This document shows, piece after piece, positions 1 to 7,619 of a stretch of 64,000 bases of DNA. Numbering within the stretch: the stretch's first letter is position 1; every line of letters begins with the position of its first letter. The notes beneath the pieces are model-generated. The model ran no database searches, was not told the DNA's origin, and worked only from the letters and a program-made list of their open reading frames with translations. The translations under genes and the position numbers were made by a program. The stretch lies in contig PDPU01000035.1 of the NCBI GenBank assembly GCA_002746645.1, positions 19,438-83,437 on the forward strand, read 5' to 3'. The stretch is from Gammaproteobacteria bacterium (lineage in GTDB: Bacteria; Pseudomonadota; Gammaproteobacteria; Granulosicoccales; Granulosicoccaceae).

Positions 1-135
1 CGGAAGCGCACGGTGGTGAGTACCAGCCGAAGCTCTAGCGTGGGTCAGGCCAGCCGTTTCCGCCGGTTCGCCATGCATGCGCCAGTGCGTATGGTGTGAC
101 CTGACGACAACCGTGAGCCAGAGCGAGAGAGCTTC

Positions 136-1764
136 ATGGATCCGATCATCATCCTGCTGGCCTTCGTGGCCGGATTCCTGTTCCGCCGCATCGGCTTTCC
201 GCCACTGCTTGGCTACCTGCTCGCGGGGTTTGTCGGCAACTGGCTCGACTGGGGCAGCAAGGAAGGGCTGCAACCTCTGGCCGACTTCGGCATCATCCTG
301 CTCCTGTTCACGATCGGTCTGAAGCTCAACCCGAAGAACCTTGCACCACGCTACGTCTGGGGCTCGGCCGTTCTGCACATGGTGGTCGCGGTGCTGCTGA
401 ATACCGCGGTGCTCTACGTCGTGGGCATGGTTTACGAACCGCTCTCCTTCGACTCCCATGCGGCCCCATGGACGCTGGCCTTCGCGTTGTCGTTCTCGAG
501 CACCGTGCTGGCGATCAAGCTCTTCGACGAGCGCGGTGAGGGCGCGGCCTTCTACGCCACCATCGCCATCGGCGTGCTCGTGGTGCAGGACATTCTCGCC
601 GTCATCTATCTGGTGGCCGTGTCGGGGTACCTGCCGTCGCCCTGGGCGTTGCTGCTGCTGTTGCTGCCGTTGGCGAAACCGCTCATTGCGCGCGTGCTGC
701 CGATGGTCGGTCACGGTGAGCTGCTGCTGCTTGCCGGCATCCTGTTCGCCTTCGATGGTGCAGCGCTGTTCGAAGCCGTTGATCTCAAGGGCGGGCTCGG
801 TGCATTGCTGATCGGCATGCTGGTCGCACAATCGGTGAAGAGCAAGGCCGACGAGATCTACGTACAACTCAGCAGCCTGAAGAATCTGCTGCTGATCGGG
901 TTCTTTCTGCAGATCGGCTACTACGGGCTGCCCGAGCTGGAACTGCTGGTCGTGGCAGCCGTGCTGACCGTGCTGATCGTGCTGCGGCCGATCATCTACT
1001 TCGCCTTGTTGACGCGCTTCCGGCTGCGCGCCCGCACGGCGTGGCTGACGAGTCTGAGTCTCTTCAACTACAGCGAGTTCGGCCTGATCGTTGCCTCGAT
1101 CGCGGGTTCCGCCGGCCTCATCGGTGATGAATGGATCACCACCCTGGCACTCGCCATGGCGCTCTCCTATTTCATCGCCATCCCGGTCAACCGGAAGGCT
1201 CACGAACTCTATCGTGCGAATGCCGACAAGCTGCGTGCATACGAGTCGTCCGAGCTGCTGCCGGAAGAACACATCGGCTCGATAGGCGGGGCCACGATTG
1301 CGGTATTCGGCATGGGCAGCATCGGCCGCGCGGCCTTCGACAGGCTCAAGGAAGAGGGCTTCGACAACATCGTGGGTATCGAGGAAAACAACAACCTCGT
1401 ACAGTCACTGATTGCCAACGGCTGGAACGCGGTGCATGGTGATGTTTCCGACCGCGATTTCTGGGAGCGCACCGGACTCGTCAACTGCGAGATGATACTC
1501 GTCAGCCTCAGCAATCATGCCGAGAATCTGCTCGTGGCAAAACTTGCCAGGGATCTCGGCTACGAGGGTGAGATGGCCATCACCACCCGCTATCCCGATC
1601 ACAACGCATCGATCGAGGAACTCGGCTATCACCCCTACTATCGCTACGTCGGCGTCGGGCGGGATTTCGCCGAATCCGCGCTCGAGCACCTGCGTGGCAC
1701 GGAATCGCTGGAGCGCCTCGAAGCCGAGCGGCGCAATCAGGAGATGGATGAACGACCGGTATGA
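136..1764 (+). CDS. Cation:proton antiporter, KefB/KefC type (CPA2)
   Basis: This is a 542-residue monovalent cation:proton antiporter of the inner membrane. Residues 1 to about 360 are a series of hydrophobic helices typical of the CPA2 exchanger core, starting with MDPIIILLAFVAGFLFRR. From about residue 384 a cytosolic TrkA-N/RCK nucleotide-binding domain follows, with the Rossmann motif GMGSIG and an acidic residue at the end of the second strand (VGIEENN). The ATG is preceded by GAGAGA. In KefC-type systems the RCK domain gates potassium efflux in response to nucleotides or glutathione adducts; here the ion and ligand are not determined. No KefF/KefG partner is adjacent. It converges with the oxygenase gene downstream. 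Confidence 0.9.
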   Translation: MDPIIILLAFVAGFLFRRIGFPPLLGYLLAGFVGNWLDWGSKEGLQPLADFGIILLLFTIGLKLNPKNLAPRYVWGSAVLHMVVAVLLNTAVLYVVGMVYEPLSFDSHAAPWTLAFALSFSSTVLAIKLFDERGEGAAFYATIAIGVLVVQDILAVIYLVAVSGYLPSPWALLLLLLPLAKPLIARVLPMVGHGELLLLAGILFAFDGAALFEAVDLKGGLGALLIGMLVAQSVKSKADEIYVQLSSLKNLLLIGFFLQIGYYGLPELELLVVAAVLTVLIVLRPIIYFALLTRFRLRARTAWLTSLSLFNYSEFGLIVASIAGSAGLIGDEWITTLALAMALSYFIAIPVNRKAHELYRANADKLRAYESSELLPEEHIGSIGGATIAVFGMGSIGRAAFDRLKEEGFDNIVGIEENNNLVQSLIANGWNAVHGDVSDRDFWERTGLVNCEMILVSLSNHAENLLVAKLARDLGYEGEMAITTRYPDHNASIEELGYHPYYRYVGVGRDFAESALEHLRGTESLERLEAERRNQEMDERPV

Positions 1765-1787
1765 GGCCGGTGCGTGGTTGCCAAAGG

Positions 1788-2705
1788 CTAGTCTGTCTTC
1801 GTGTCGCTCGTGTCGCTCGTGTCGCTCGTGTCGCTCGTGTCGCGCCTGTCCGAACGCTGCAGTTCCTCGAGCCGCTCGGCAAGATAGCTGCCCGCGGTAT
1901 ACCGATCCGACAGCACGACTTCGGGGCGCGGGTGCAGAAACAGCGGCAGGCTGATGCGTGCGCGTGAGGCATCGGCGCCAGCGGGGTTGACGACGCGATG
2001 GGTGGTGGAGGGAAAGTACCCGCCGGAAGCTTCCTGCAGCATGTCGCCGATGTTGATGATGAGGTTGCCGAATTCGCAGGGGACATCGAGCCAGTTGCCG
2101 TCCTTGTCGAGTACCTGCAGACCGGGTTCGTTGGCGGCGGGCAGCACGGTCAGGAGGTTGATGTCTTCGTGGGCGGCGGCGCGGATGGCGCCGGGTTCGA
2201 GCTGTTCGTCTTCGTGCAGCGGCGGGTAGTAGAGGATGCGCAGGAGAGACTGGTCGCTGCCCTCGATCATGTTCGACAGCGGTTCTCGGTAGTTTGCCGC
2301 CACGTCCGCCGGGCTGTGTTGCTCCACCCAGGACAGCAGCGTGGACGCGAACGCCACGGTGGATCGGTAGTAGTTTTCGACAGCTTCCGCGAGCGGTTCC
2401 GGCACGCGCCCCCAGGGGTAGTAGTGGTAGTACTCCTTGATGTCGCGCACGCCATGGCCCTTGGCGGTTTCGGCTTTGGCTCGCGGGAAGAAGCCGTCGT
2501 GGCGAGCGGGGTCGAACAGCCACCGTTCCTTGTCGGCTTCGGGTGAGGTGAAGAAGGCGTTCCACTCGCGGTAGATGCGGTTGACCTTGTCCTGATCGAT
2601 GGGGTGGTTCTGCAGGACGCCGAAGCCCGTGTCACGGAGCGAGGCGGTGAATCGTTCGGCGGCGTCGTCGGCCTCGAAGTCGACGGCAATGAGAGTGGTG
2701 GTCAT
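1788..2705 (-). CDS. 2-oxoglutarate/Fe(II)-dependent oxygenase, isopenicillin N synthase-like
   Basis: This 305-residue protein has the double-stranded beta-helix signature of the isopenicillin N synthase-like oxygenases. The iron triad is H179, D181 and H236, and the 2-oxoglutarate-binding RxS is R250-I-S252. The N-terminal DIOX_N half includes FGVLQNHPI. The substrate is unknown. Family members oxidise small molecules in biosynthesis or catabolism. It is the last gene of a minus-strand run, 10 bp after glycerate kinase, which suggests co-transcription. The C-terminus is unusual: residues 289-302 are Asp-Thr-Ser repeats encoded by a 9-bp tandem repeat, beyond the normal end of the fold and probably a disordered tail. 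Confidence 0.88.
   Translation of the reverse strand: MTTTLIAVDFEADDAAERFTASLRDTGFGVLQNHPIDQDKVNRIYREWNAFFTSPEADKERWLFDPARHDGFFPRAKAETAKGHGVRDIKEYYHYYPWGRVPEPLAEAVENYYRSTVAFASTLLSWVEQHSPADVAANYREPLSNMIEGSDQSLLRILYYPPLHEDEQLEPGAIRAAAHEDINLLTVLPAANEPGLQVLDKDGNWLDVPCEFGNLIINIGDMLQEASGGYFPSTTHRVVNPAGADASRARISLPLFLHPRPEVVLSDRYTAGSYLAERLEELQRSDRRDTSDTSDTSDTSDTKTD
1801..1845. repeat. 9-bp tandem repeat (about five units)
   Basis: The unit GTGTCGCTC occurs four times perfectly, plus a fifth imperfect copy. Because the unit is a multiple of three and lies inside the oxygenase gene on the minus strand, it is translated as Asp-Thr-Ser repeats near the protein's C-terminus. Such repeats can change copy number by slippage without breaking the frame. 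Confidence 0.95.
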
Positions 2706-2715
2706 GTTCGGTCGC

Positions 2716-4008
2716 TCAGGTGGATGGCTGAATGAGAATCGCGCGGAAGTCGTTGACGTTGGTCAGTGTCGGCCCTGTCAGCAGTTGCGATTCGATGCGC
2801 TCGAAGAAACCGTGGGCATCGTTGTTCTCGAGCGCGGCGCGCGGGTCGAGGCCGCGCTGCGCGGCGAGTTCGAGGGTGTGTGGCCCCGCAACGGCACCGG
2901 CGACCTCGGCCGCGCCGTCGACGCCATCGGTGTCGCCCGCGAGCACATGGATGTGCGGCGCGCCATCAAGGGCAAGTGCGGCTGCGAGCACGAATTCGGC
3001 GTTGGGGCCGCCGCTGCCGTTGCCGTGGCGGGTCACGGTGCATTCGCCACCCGAGAGCAGCAGCAGCGGTCTGCCGGCATCGGCCACCGCGGCGCGCCTG
3101 CCGAGTGCCAGCGTCACCTGGGCGCGCGCGACCTCCCGCGCTTCGCCTTCGAGGGCATCGCCGAGCAACTCGACATCACAGCCCGCGCGTCGCGCCATGG
3201 CTGCTGCTGCCTCGAGCGAGCGAGAGGGGGCGGCGATGATGCGGTTGTCGACCAGCGCGAGGCGCGGATCGTCTTCCGGGAGCACTCCGGAGCCCTTGCC
3301 GAGTGCATCGCGCACGCTGTCGGGCACGGTCAGCGCGTGGCGATCGAGGATGGCGAGCGCGTCAGCGGCGGTGCTCGAATCGCCCACGGTCGGCCCCGAG
3401 GCGATCATGGCCGGGTTGTCGCCGGGGACGTCGGAAATCATCAGGCTCCGCAGTTTCGCCGGGTAGCAGGCGGCGGCGAGTTGTCCGCCCTTGATGCGGC
3501 TGAGGTGCTTGCGTACCACGTTCATCTCGCCGATGGGAGCGCCGGAGGCCAGCAAGGCGTCGTTGACGGCGATCTTGTCGTCGAGCGTGAGTCCGTCGCG
3601 TGGCGCACAGAGCAGGGCCGAGCCGCCACCGGAGATCAGTGCCACGACCTGATCGTCTGCCGTGAGTTCGGCGACGAGCTCGAGCAGGCGCTGGGTAGCG
3701 TTCACGCCCGCCTGATCCGGCACGGGATGGGCCGCTTCTGCAATCTCGACATCGCGGCAGGGGCGGGCGTAGCCGTAGCGGGTTATCACAAAACCCTCGA
3801 TCGTGCCCGGGCCATGGTGTGCCTCGGCGGCTTCGGCCATGCGCGCGCTGGCCTTGCCGGCGCCGATGATGACGAGCCTGCCGCCACCGGGTTCGGGTTC
3901 CGGGAGGTGTTCGGCCACCACGTGCATCGGGTCGGCAACCGACACGGCTTCGTGAAACAGGGCGGTCAGAAACTCGCGGGGCCTGGTGAGCGGAGAAGTG
4001 TCGTTCAT
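2716..4008 (-). CDS. Glycerate 2-kinase (MOFRL family)
   Basis: This 430-residue cytoplasmic kinase phosphorylates D-glycerate to 2-phosphoglycerate (GckA/TtuD family). The N-terminal DUF4147 half shows the glycine-rich stretch VIIGAGKAS and the segment ISGGGSALLCAP, followed by RKHLSRIKGGQLA. The C-terminal MOFRL domain contains LLLSGGECTVT and AGDTDGVDG. I chose the ATG at 4008, giving MNDTSPLTRP, because family members start just before this helix. An in-frame upstream start at 4053 would add 15 residues without homology-like character. It sits 10 bp before the oxygenase gene and 52 bp after the lyxose isomerase gene on the same strand, consistent with one carbohydrate-acid operon. Confidence 0.9.
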   Translation of the reverse strand: MNDTSPLTRPREFLTALFHEAVSVADPMHVVAEHLPEPEPGGGRLVIIGAGKASARMAEAAEAHHGPGTIEGFVITRYGYARPCRDVEIAEAAHPVPDQAGVNATQRLLELVAELTADDQVVALISGGGSALLCAPRDGLTLDDKIAVNDALLASGAPIGEMNVVRKHLSRIKGGQLAAACYPAKLRSLMISDVPGDNPAMIASGPTVGDSSTAADALAILDRHALTVPDSVRDALGKGSGVLPEDDPRLALVDNRIIAAPSRSLEAAAAMARRAGCDVELLGDALEGEAREVARAQVTLALGRRAAVADAGRPLLLLSGGECTVTRHGNGSGGPNAEFVLAAALALDGAPHIHVLAGDTDGVDGAAEVAGAVAGPHTLELAAQRGLDPRAALENNDAHGFFERIESQLLTGPTLTNVNDFRAILIQPST

Positions 4009-4060
4009 GGTGCAAGGGCGTTCGGATCGTGTTCCGCCAGCGTGTACAGTCACTGACTCG

Positions 4061-4747
4061 TCAGTTCAGCCAGTGTGCATAGTCACTGACGAGAAGGTGC
4101 GTCGGTGCGACATCTTCCTCGATGTCGGCGAAGCGACCGATGGGTTCCCGGAAGATGTTGTCGGTTTCGTCGTCGTTGACGGTGGAAACCTCGCCGATGA
4201 GCACGTCGCCTCCTTCTCCCCAGAAGGCGTGCCAGTCACCCGGCATCAGGGTCACGCTCTCGCCCGGTGCGAAGCGGAATCGCTCGCCCGGCGCGAAGTC
4301 GCGGCGGATGCCGTCGCAGTTGACGGTGCCGCCCGCGTCGGCACTGAAGTTGCCGTGCTCGTCCGAACCGAAGAGTTCGACCACGAGCGTCGCGCCGCCG
4401 CGATTGATGATGTCCTCGGCCTTGACCACGTGCCGATGCATCGGTGAGAGCTGGTTTTCACGCGAGATCAGGAGTTTCTCGGCGTAACACATGCCGCGTC
4501 CGGCTTCGAGATCGGCAAGGCGGCCGTTTCTGAGCGTGAACAGGAACAGCCCCAGTTCCTCAAAGCGCCCCTGGCCATAGTCGGTGATGTCCCAGCCGCA
4601 GCGCGCATCGATGACATGCTGCACCTTGTCCTGCTTCGCCCTGAATTCCTCGGGTGACCAGTAGGCAAAGGGCGGCAGGGTGAAGCCATGATGACGGATG
4701 AGTGCGTCGGCTTCGGCCATGATGGCGTTGATGTCGGAGCGTTTCAT
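4061..4747 (-). CDS. D-lyxose/D-mannose ketol-isomerase (cupin)
   Basis: This 228-residue protein matches the cupin-fold D-lyxose ketol-isomerases, which interconvert D-lyxose with D-xylulose and D-mannose with D-fructose. Likely metal ligands are H104 and H106 in the sequence MHRHVVKAED, E111 and H173 (GDWHAFWGE). The ATG at 4747 gives the family-like start MKRSDINAIM. An upstream in-frame extension to 4831 would translate a 10-bp repeat and is unlikely. It is first in the minus-strand run with glycerate kinase and the oxygenase. The fructokinase gene starts divergently 134 bp away, so a mannose-to-fructose-to-fructose-6-phosphate route is a reasonable inference. Confidence 0.88.
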   Translation of the reverse strand: MKRSDINAIMAEADALIRHHGFTLPPFAYWSPEEFRAKQDKVQHVIDARCGWDITDYGQGRFEELGLFLFTLRNGRLADLEAGRGMCYAEKLLISRENQLSPMHRHVVKAEDIINRGGATLVVELFGSDEHGNFSADAGGTVNCDGIRRDFAPGERFRFAPGESVTLMPGDWHAFWGEGGDVLIGEVSTVNDDETDNIFREPIGRFADIEEDVAPTHLLVSDYAHWLN

Positions 4748-4760
4748 GCGGCCGGTTTCT

Positions 4761-4790
4761 CGTTCGGGCTCGTTCGGTTTCGTTCGGGTG
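4761..4790. repeat. 10-bp tandem repeat (three units) in the lyxose isomerase leader
   Basis: Three copies of CGTTCGG followed by three variable bases lie end to end, just upstream of the isomerase start codon and within the gap shared with the divergent fructokinase gene. The role is unknown. It may be a slippage product or may affect leader folding. Confidence 0.8.
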
Positions 4791-4881
4791 GGTGTCGCCG
4801 AGCCTGGTGGTGATCCGGGTAAAACTACCACACGGCCGTTGCTACAATGAGCCGGGTTGACTCAAGAAGGAAGTCGGTGTC

Positions 4882-5832
4882 GTGTTTCTCTCCTGCGGTG
4901 ATGCCCTGTTCGATCTCTTTGCCGCACCTCGGAGCGAGGCCGGCAGCATCGCTCTGCACGGTCGGGTCGGTGGCTCGCCGTTGAACGTGGCGCTCGGTCT
5001 TGCCCGACTCGGCGCCGAGTCGGCCTTTCTCTGCAAGAACTCGGGCGATGTCTTCGGCCGGCGTCTGCGCCAGTGCCTGGTCGCGAACAGGGTCGATACG
5101 CGATGGGTCGTCGATACCGATCGCAATACCAGTCTGGCCGTCGTCGAAACCGGTGCCGATGGCGTGCCGAGCTACGCCTTCTACCTTGATGGATCGGCCG
5201 ATGTCTCGCTCGAGGAAAGCGAGCTTCCCGAGAAGCTCGATGATGCCGTGCGCGCGATTCATTTCAGTTCCTATTCCACGGTCAGGCAGCCGGTTGCCGG
5301 GGCGCTTCTCGCGCTCGCAAGGCGTGAAGGCACCGATCGCATCATCAGTCATGATGTCAACGTGCGTGCTTCGGTGGAGCCCGATCTCGATGTGTGGCGC
5401 GAGGCGCGGCAGGCGTTCGGCGAGGTTGCACATCTGGTGAAGGCGAGTGACGAGGACCTGGCAATTCTCGCCGGCAGGTCGTCGGTCGATATCGAGGCCT
5501 TCGCTGCCGATGCTCTCGCGCTCGGGGCGTCACTGGTTCTGGTCACCCGGGGCGACGCCGGTGCGCATGCCTTCACGGCTGACGGGCAGCACGTACAGGT
5601 GCCTGCGGTGACGGTCGGCGTAGTGGATACCGTGGGCGCGGGCGACAGCTTCCAGGCCGCGAGTCTCTACTGGCTGGCCGGGAAAGGTGCCATGCAGGGC
5701 GGGCAGTTGAAGCTCGACGGACTGGATCTCGGGGCGATGCTGACCTTCGCGGTGAATGCGGCGGCAATCACCTGTTCGAGGGAAGGGGCAGACTTGCCGC
5801 TGCTCGAGGATATTCCCGTCGACCCGGGCTGA
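4882..5832 (+). CDS. PfkB-family carbohydrate kinase, probable fructokinase
   Basis: This 316-residue ribokinase-fold enzyme transfers ATP phosphate to a sugar. The first PfkB signature is GGSPLNVALGLARLG. The second is DTVGAGDSF, with D255 the catalytic base in the anion hole motif GAGD. The start is GTG at 4882, supported by the purine-rich AAGAAGGAAG eight bases upstream. The overall pattern (CGDALFDLF, HDVNVR) resembles bacterial fructokinases more than ribokinases, but substrate specificity cannot be proven from sequence. The divergent neighbour is a D-lyxose/D-mannose isomerase that would supply fructose. Confidence 0.87.
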   Translation: MFLSCGDALFDLFAAPRSEAGSIALHGRVGGSPLNVALGLARLGAESAFLCKNSGDVFGRRLRQCLVANRVDTRWVVDTDRNTSLAVVETGADGVPSYAFYLDGSADVSLEESELPEKLDDAVRAIHFSSYSTVRQPVAGALLALARREGTDRIISHDVNVRASVEPDLDVWREARQAFGEVAHLVKASDEDLAILAGRSSVDIEAFAADALALGASLVLVTRGDAGAHAFTADGQHVQVPAVTVGVVDTVGAGDSFQAASLYWLAGKGAMQGGQLKLDGLDLGAMLTFAVNAAAITCSREGADLPLLEDIPVDPG

Positions 5833-5866
5833 GACCGAACACTTGAAGCCGCGTCGGGAGCGCGGA

Positions 5867-6490
5867 TCAGATCAGCACCACACCGGCTTCGCGCATCGCC
5901 GCCCGAGCGGCATCACGCGAGCCATCGAGATCGATGGCGCGCGTCAGCGACTCGATGACCACGGTATCGAAACCTTCGCGTCGTGCATCAACGGCCGAGA
6001 AGCGCACGCAGAAATCGTGCGCGAGGCCCACGCAGACCACGCGTTGCACCTTACGTTCACGCAGCCATCCGGCGAGACCCGTGCTGGTGCTGTGATCGTT
6101 TTCGTGGAAGGCCGAGTAGGAGTCGATGGCCTTGCGGAAACCCTTTCTGATGATGAGCTGGGCCGGGCGGTTGTCGAGATCGGGATGAAAGGCCGCGCCG
6201 TGCGTGCCCTGGATGCAGTGATCCGGCCACAGCGTCTGCGGGCCGTAGGGCATCTCGATGGTGCCGAAGGCTTCCTGCCCCGCATGCTCGCTGGCGAAGC
6301 TCGAATGGCCCGCCGGGTGCCAGTCCTGGGTGAGCACTACCTTGTCGAACTCGGCCATCAGCGCATTGATGCCGGGCACCACGGCTTCCCCCTCGGGCAC
6401 GGCGAGTGCGCCGCCGGTGCAGAAATCATTCTGCACGTCGATGACGAGAAGGCAGTCACCCGCGGCGGGTTTGAAGGCTGATGTATTCAT
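5867..6490 (-). CDS. pncA: Nicotinamidase (PncA family)
   Basis: This 207-residue isochorismatase-fold hydrolase converts nicotinamide to nicotinate and ammonia in NAD salvage. The cysteine-hydrolase triad is D18 (VIDVQNDF), K116 (IIRKGF) and C161 (GLAHDFCV). The metal-binding stretch is D56, H58 and H62 (TQDWHPAGHSSF). The length matches E. coli PncA closely. It lies 30 bp upstream of the start of the same-strand OmpA-domain gene's 3' end region and converges with the fructokinase gene. The assignment is firm; some homologues also accept pyrazinamide. Confidence 0.93.
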   Translation of the reverse strand: MNTSAFKPAAGDCLLVIDVQNDFCTGGALAVPEGEAVVPGINALMAEFDKVVLTQDWHPAGHSSFASEHAGQEAFGTIEMPYGPQTLWPDHCIQGTHGAAFHPDLDNRPAQLIIRKGFRKAIDSYSAFHENDHSTSTGLAGWLRERKVQRVVCVGLAHDFCVRFSAVDARREGFDTVVIESLTRAIDLDGSRDAARAAMREAGVVLI

Positions 6491-6520
6491 GGCGTCGATG
6501 ATACCCGACGGTTCACCGCA

Positions 6521-7588
6521 TCAAGGCTGCGCCGCGAAGATCATGACCATGCGCTGCCCGGCATCTTCGGCATCTTCGGCATTATCGTCGATCAGCGTTG
6601 CGGCGGAGTCTTCACCGAGGCCTGCCACCTGCTGGATGAGCTTGTATTCGACTCCGTTCTGGATCAGGTAGGAGCGCACGGCCGTGGCGCGAGCGAGGGC
6701 GAGGCGCTGGTTGTAGCTCGCCGAACCACGGCGGTCGGTGAAGCCGTAGATCGAGATGCCCGTAGTGCGGTTCTTTTCCTGCACGATGAGCGAATCGAGC
6801 ACCTGCGCCGCCGCATCATTGATTTCGCGGCTGTCGGGTTCGAAGTAGATCTTGTATTCGACCGATTTGTCGAGCTGCCGGGAGAGAAGCTTTTCGCGGG
6901 TGGGGACGGCGTTGTCGGTATCGGTGTGGGTATTGATGTTGCTGCTGCTGCTGGTGTCGGCGTTGGCCTTGGTCTTGGCCTTGTTGCCGGTGGAAGGGGT
7001 GTGGCCGGCGGTGTTCGCCTTGAGTGCCGCGATCTGTCTCTCGAGTTCGATGAGACGCTCGCCGTCGCTCGAGGCATTGAGTCGGTCAAGGCCCGCTTCA
7101 AGCCGTGCGAGGCTCTCTTCGAAAGCGGTATGCTGTTTGGTGAGAGTGGCGATGTGTGCTTCGGCATCGGCAAGCGCGTCGCTGTTGCTGCCTGCATTGT
7201 CACCACCTCCGGCCGCGTCGATACGTCGCAACAGCGACACCATGCGTTCTTCCATGGCGGCGATGTCGCTGGTCGACTGTGATTGCAGGTCGGCAAGATC
7301 ATCGCTCTGACGGCTGACGGCGTCGATGCGCTCGGAAAGGGCTGCCACACGCTCGTCGATGGTGGTCGGTTCCTCACCGAGAACGCGCTGTACGGATTCG
7401 GTATCGACACGTGCCGCGAGAGTTGCCTCACCGTTGTCCATGACCGCCGCGAAACCACGTTGCAGTCGATTTCCCGTGCTGGCGAGATGCGCCTGCATCT
7501 CGTCGGTGGAAGCGCCGGGCTTCTGGGTGAGCCAGTAGGCGCCGCCAAGACCCAGCCCGGCCAGCAGCAGAATGACAAGTGATTTCAT
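6521..7588 (-). CDS. OmpA-domain inner-membrane-anchored protein with coiled coil
   Basis: This 355-residue protein has one N-terminal hydrophobic segment (residues 3-20, LVILLLAGLGLGGAYWL) and no lipobox, so it is probably anchored in the inner membrane. Residues about 75-190 are heptad-rich with coiled-coil character (ALSERIDAVSRQSDDLADLQ). A Thr/Asn/Lys-rich linker leads to a C-terminal OmpA/MotB domain from about residue 240 (FEPDSREIND, GFTDRRGSASYNQRLALARA), which normally binds peptidoglycan. The role is probably envelope organisation. The final 20 residues include an Asp-Ala-Glu stretch coded by a 9-bp repeat at 6561-6587. It lies just downstream of glgB but separated by 31 bp, so read-through from the glycogen operon is possible. 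Confidence 0.85.
   Translation of the reverse strand: MKSLVILLLAGLGLGGAYWLTQKPGASTDEMQAHLASTGNRLQRGFAAVMDNGEATLAARVDTESVQRVLGEEPTTIDERVAALSERIDAVSRQSDDLADLQSQSTSDIAAMEERMVSLLRRIDAAGGGDNAGSNSDALADAEAHIATLTKQHTAFEESLARLEAGLDRLNASSDGERLIELERQIAALKANTAGHTPSTGNKAKTKANADTSSSSNINTHTDTDNAVPTREKLLSRQLDKSVEYKIYFEPDSREINDAAAQVLDSLIVQEKNRTTGISIYGFTDRRGSASYNQRLALARATAVRSYLIQNGVEYKLIQQVAGLGEDSAATLIDDNAEDAEDAGQRMVMIFAAQP
6561..6587. repeat. 9-bp tandem repeat (three units, last imperfect)
   Basis: GCATCTTCG is repeated twice, followed by a variant copy. On the minus strand it encodes the acidic Asp/Ala/Glu segment close to the end of the OmpA-domain protein. It is another in-frame 9-bp repeat at a gene's 3' end. 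Confidence 0.85.
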
Positions 7589-7619
7589 GCGGTGATCGTG
7601 TCCAGCGCGCCTGAATACG

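Noticed and set aside
1801..1845. Possible CRISPR-like repeat
   Set aside because: Units are only 9 bp with no spacers, and they lie in a coding frame.
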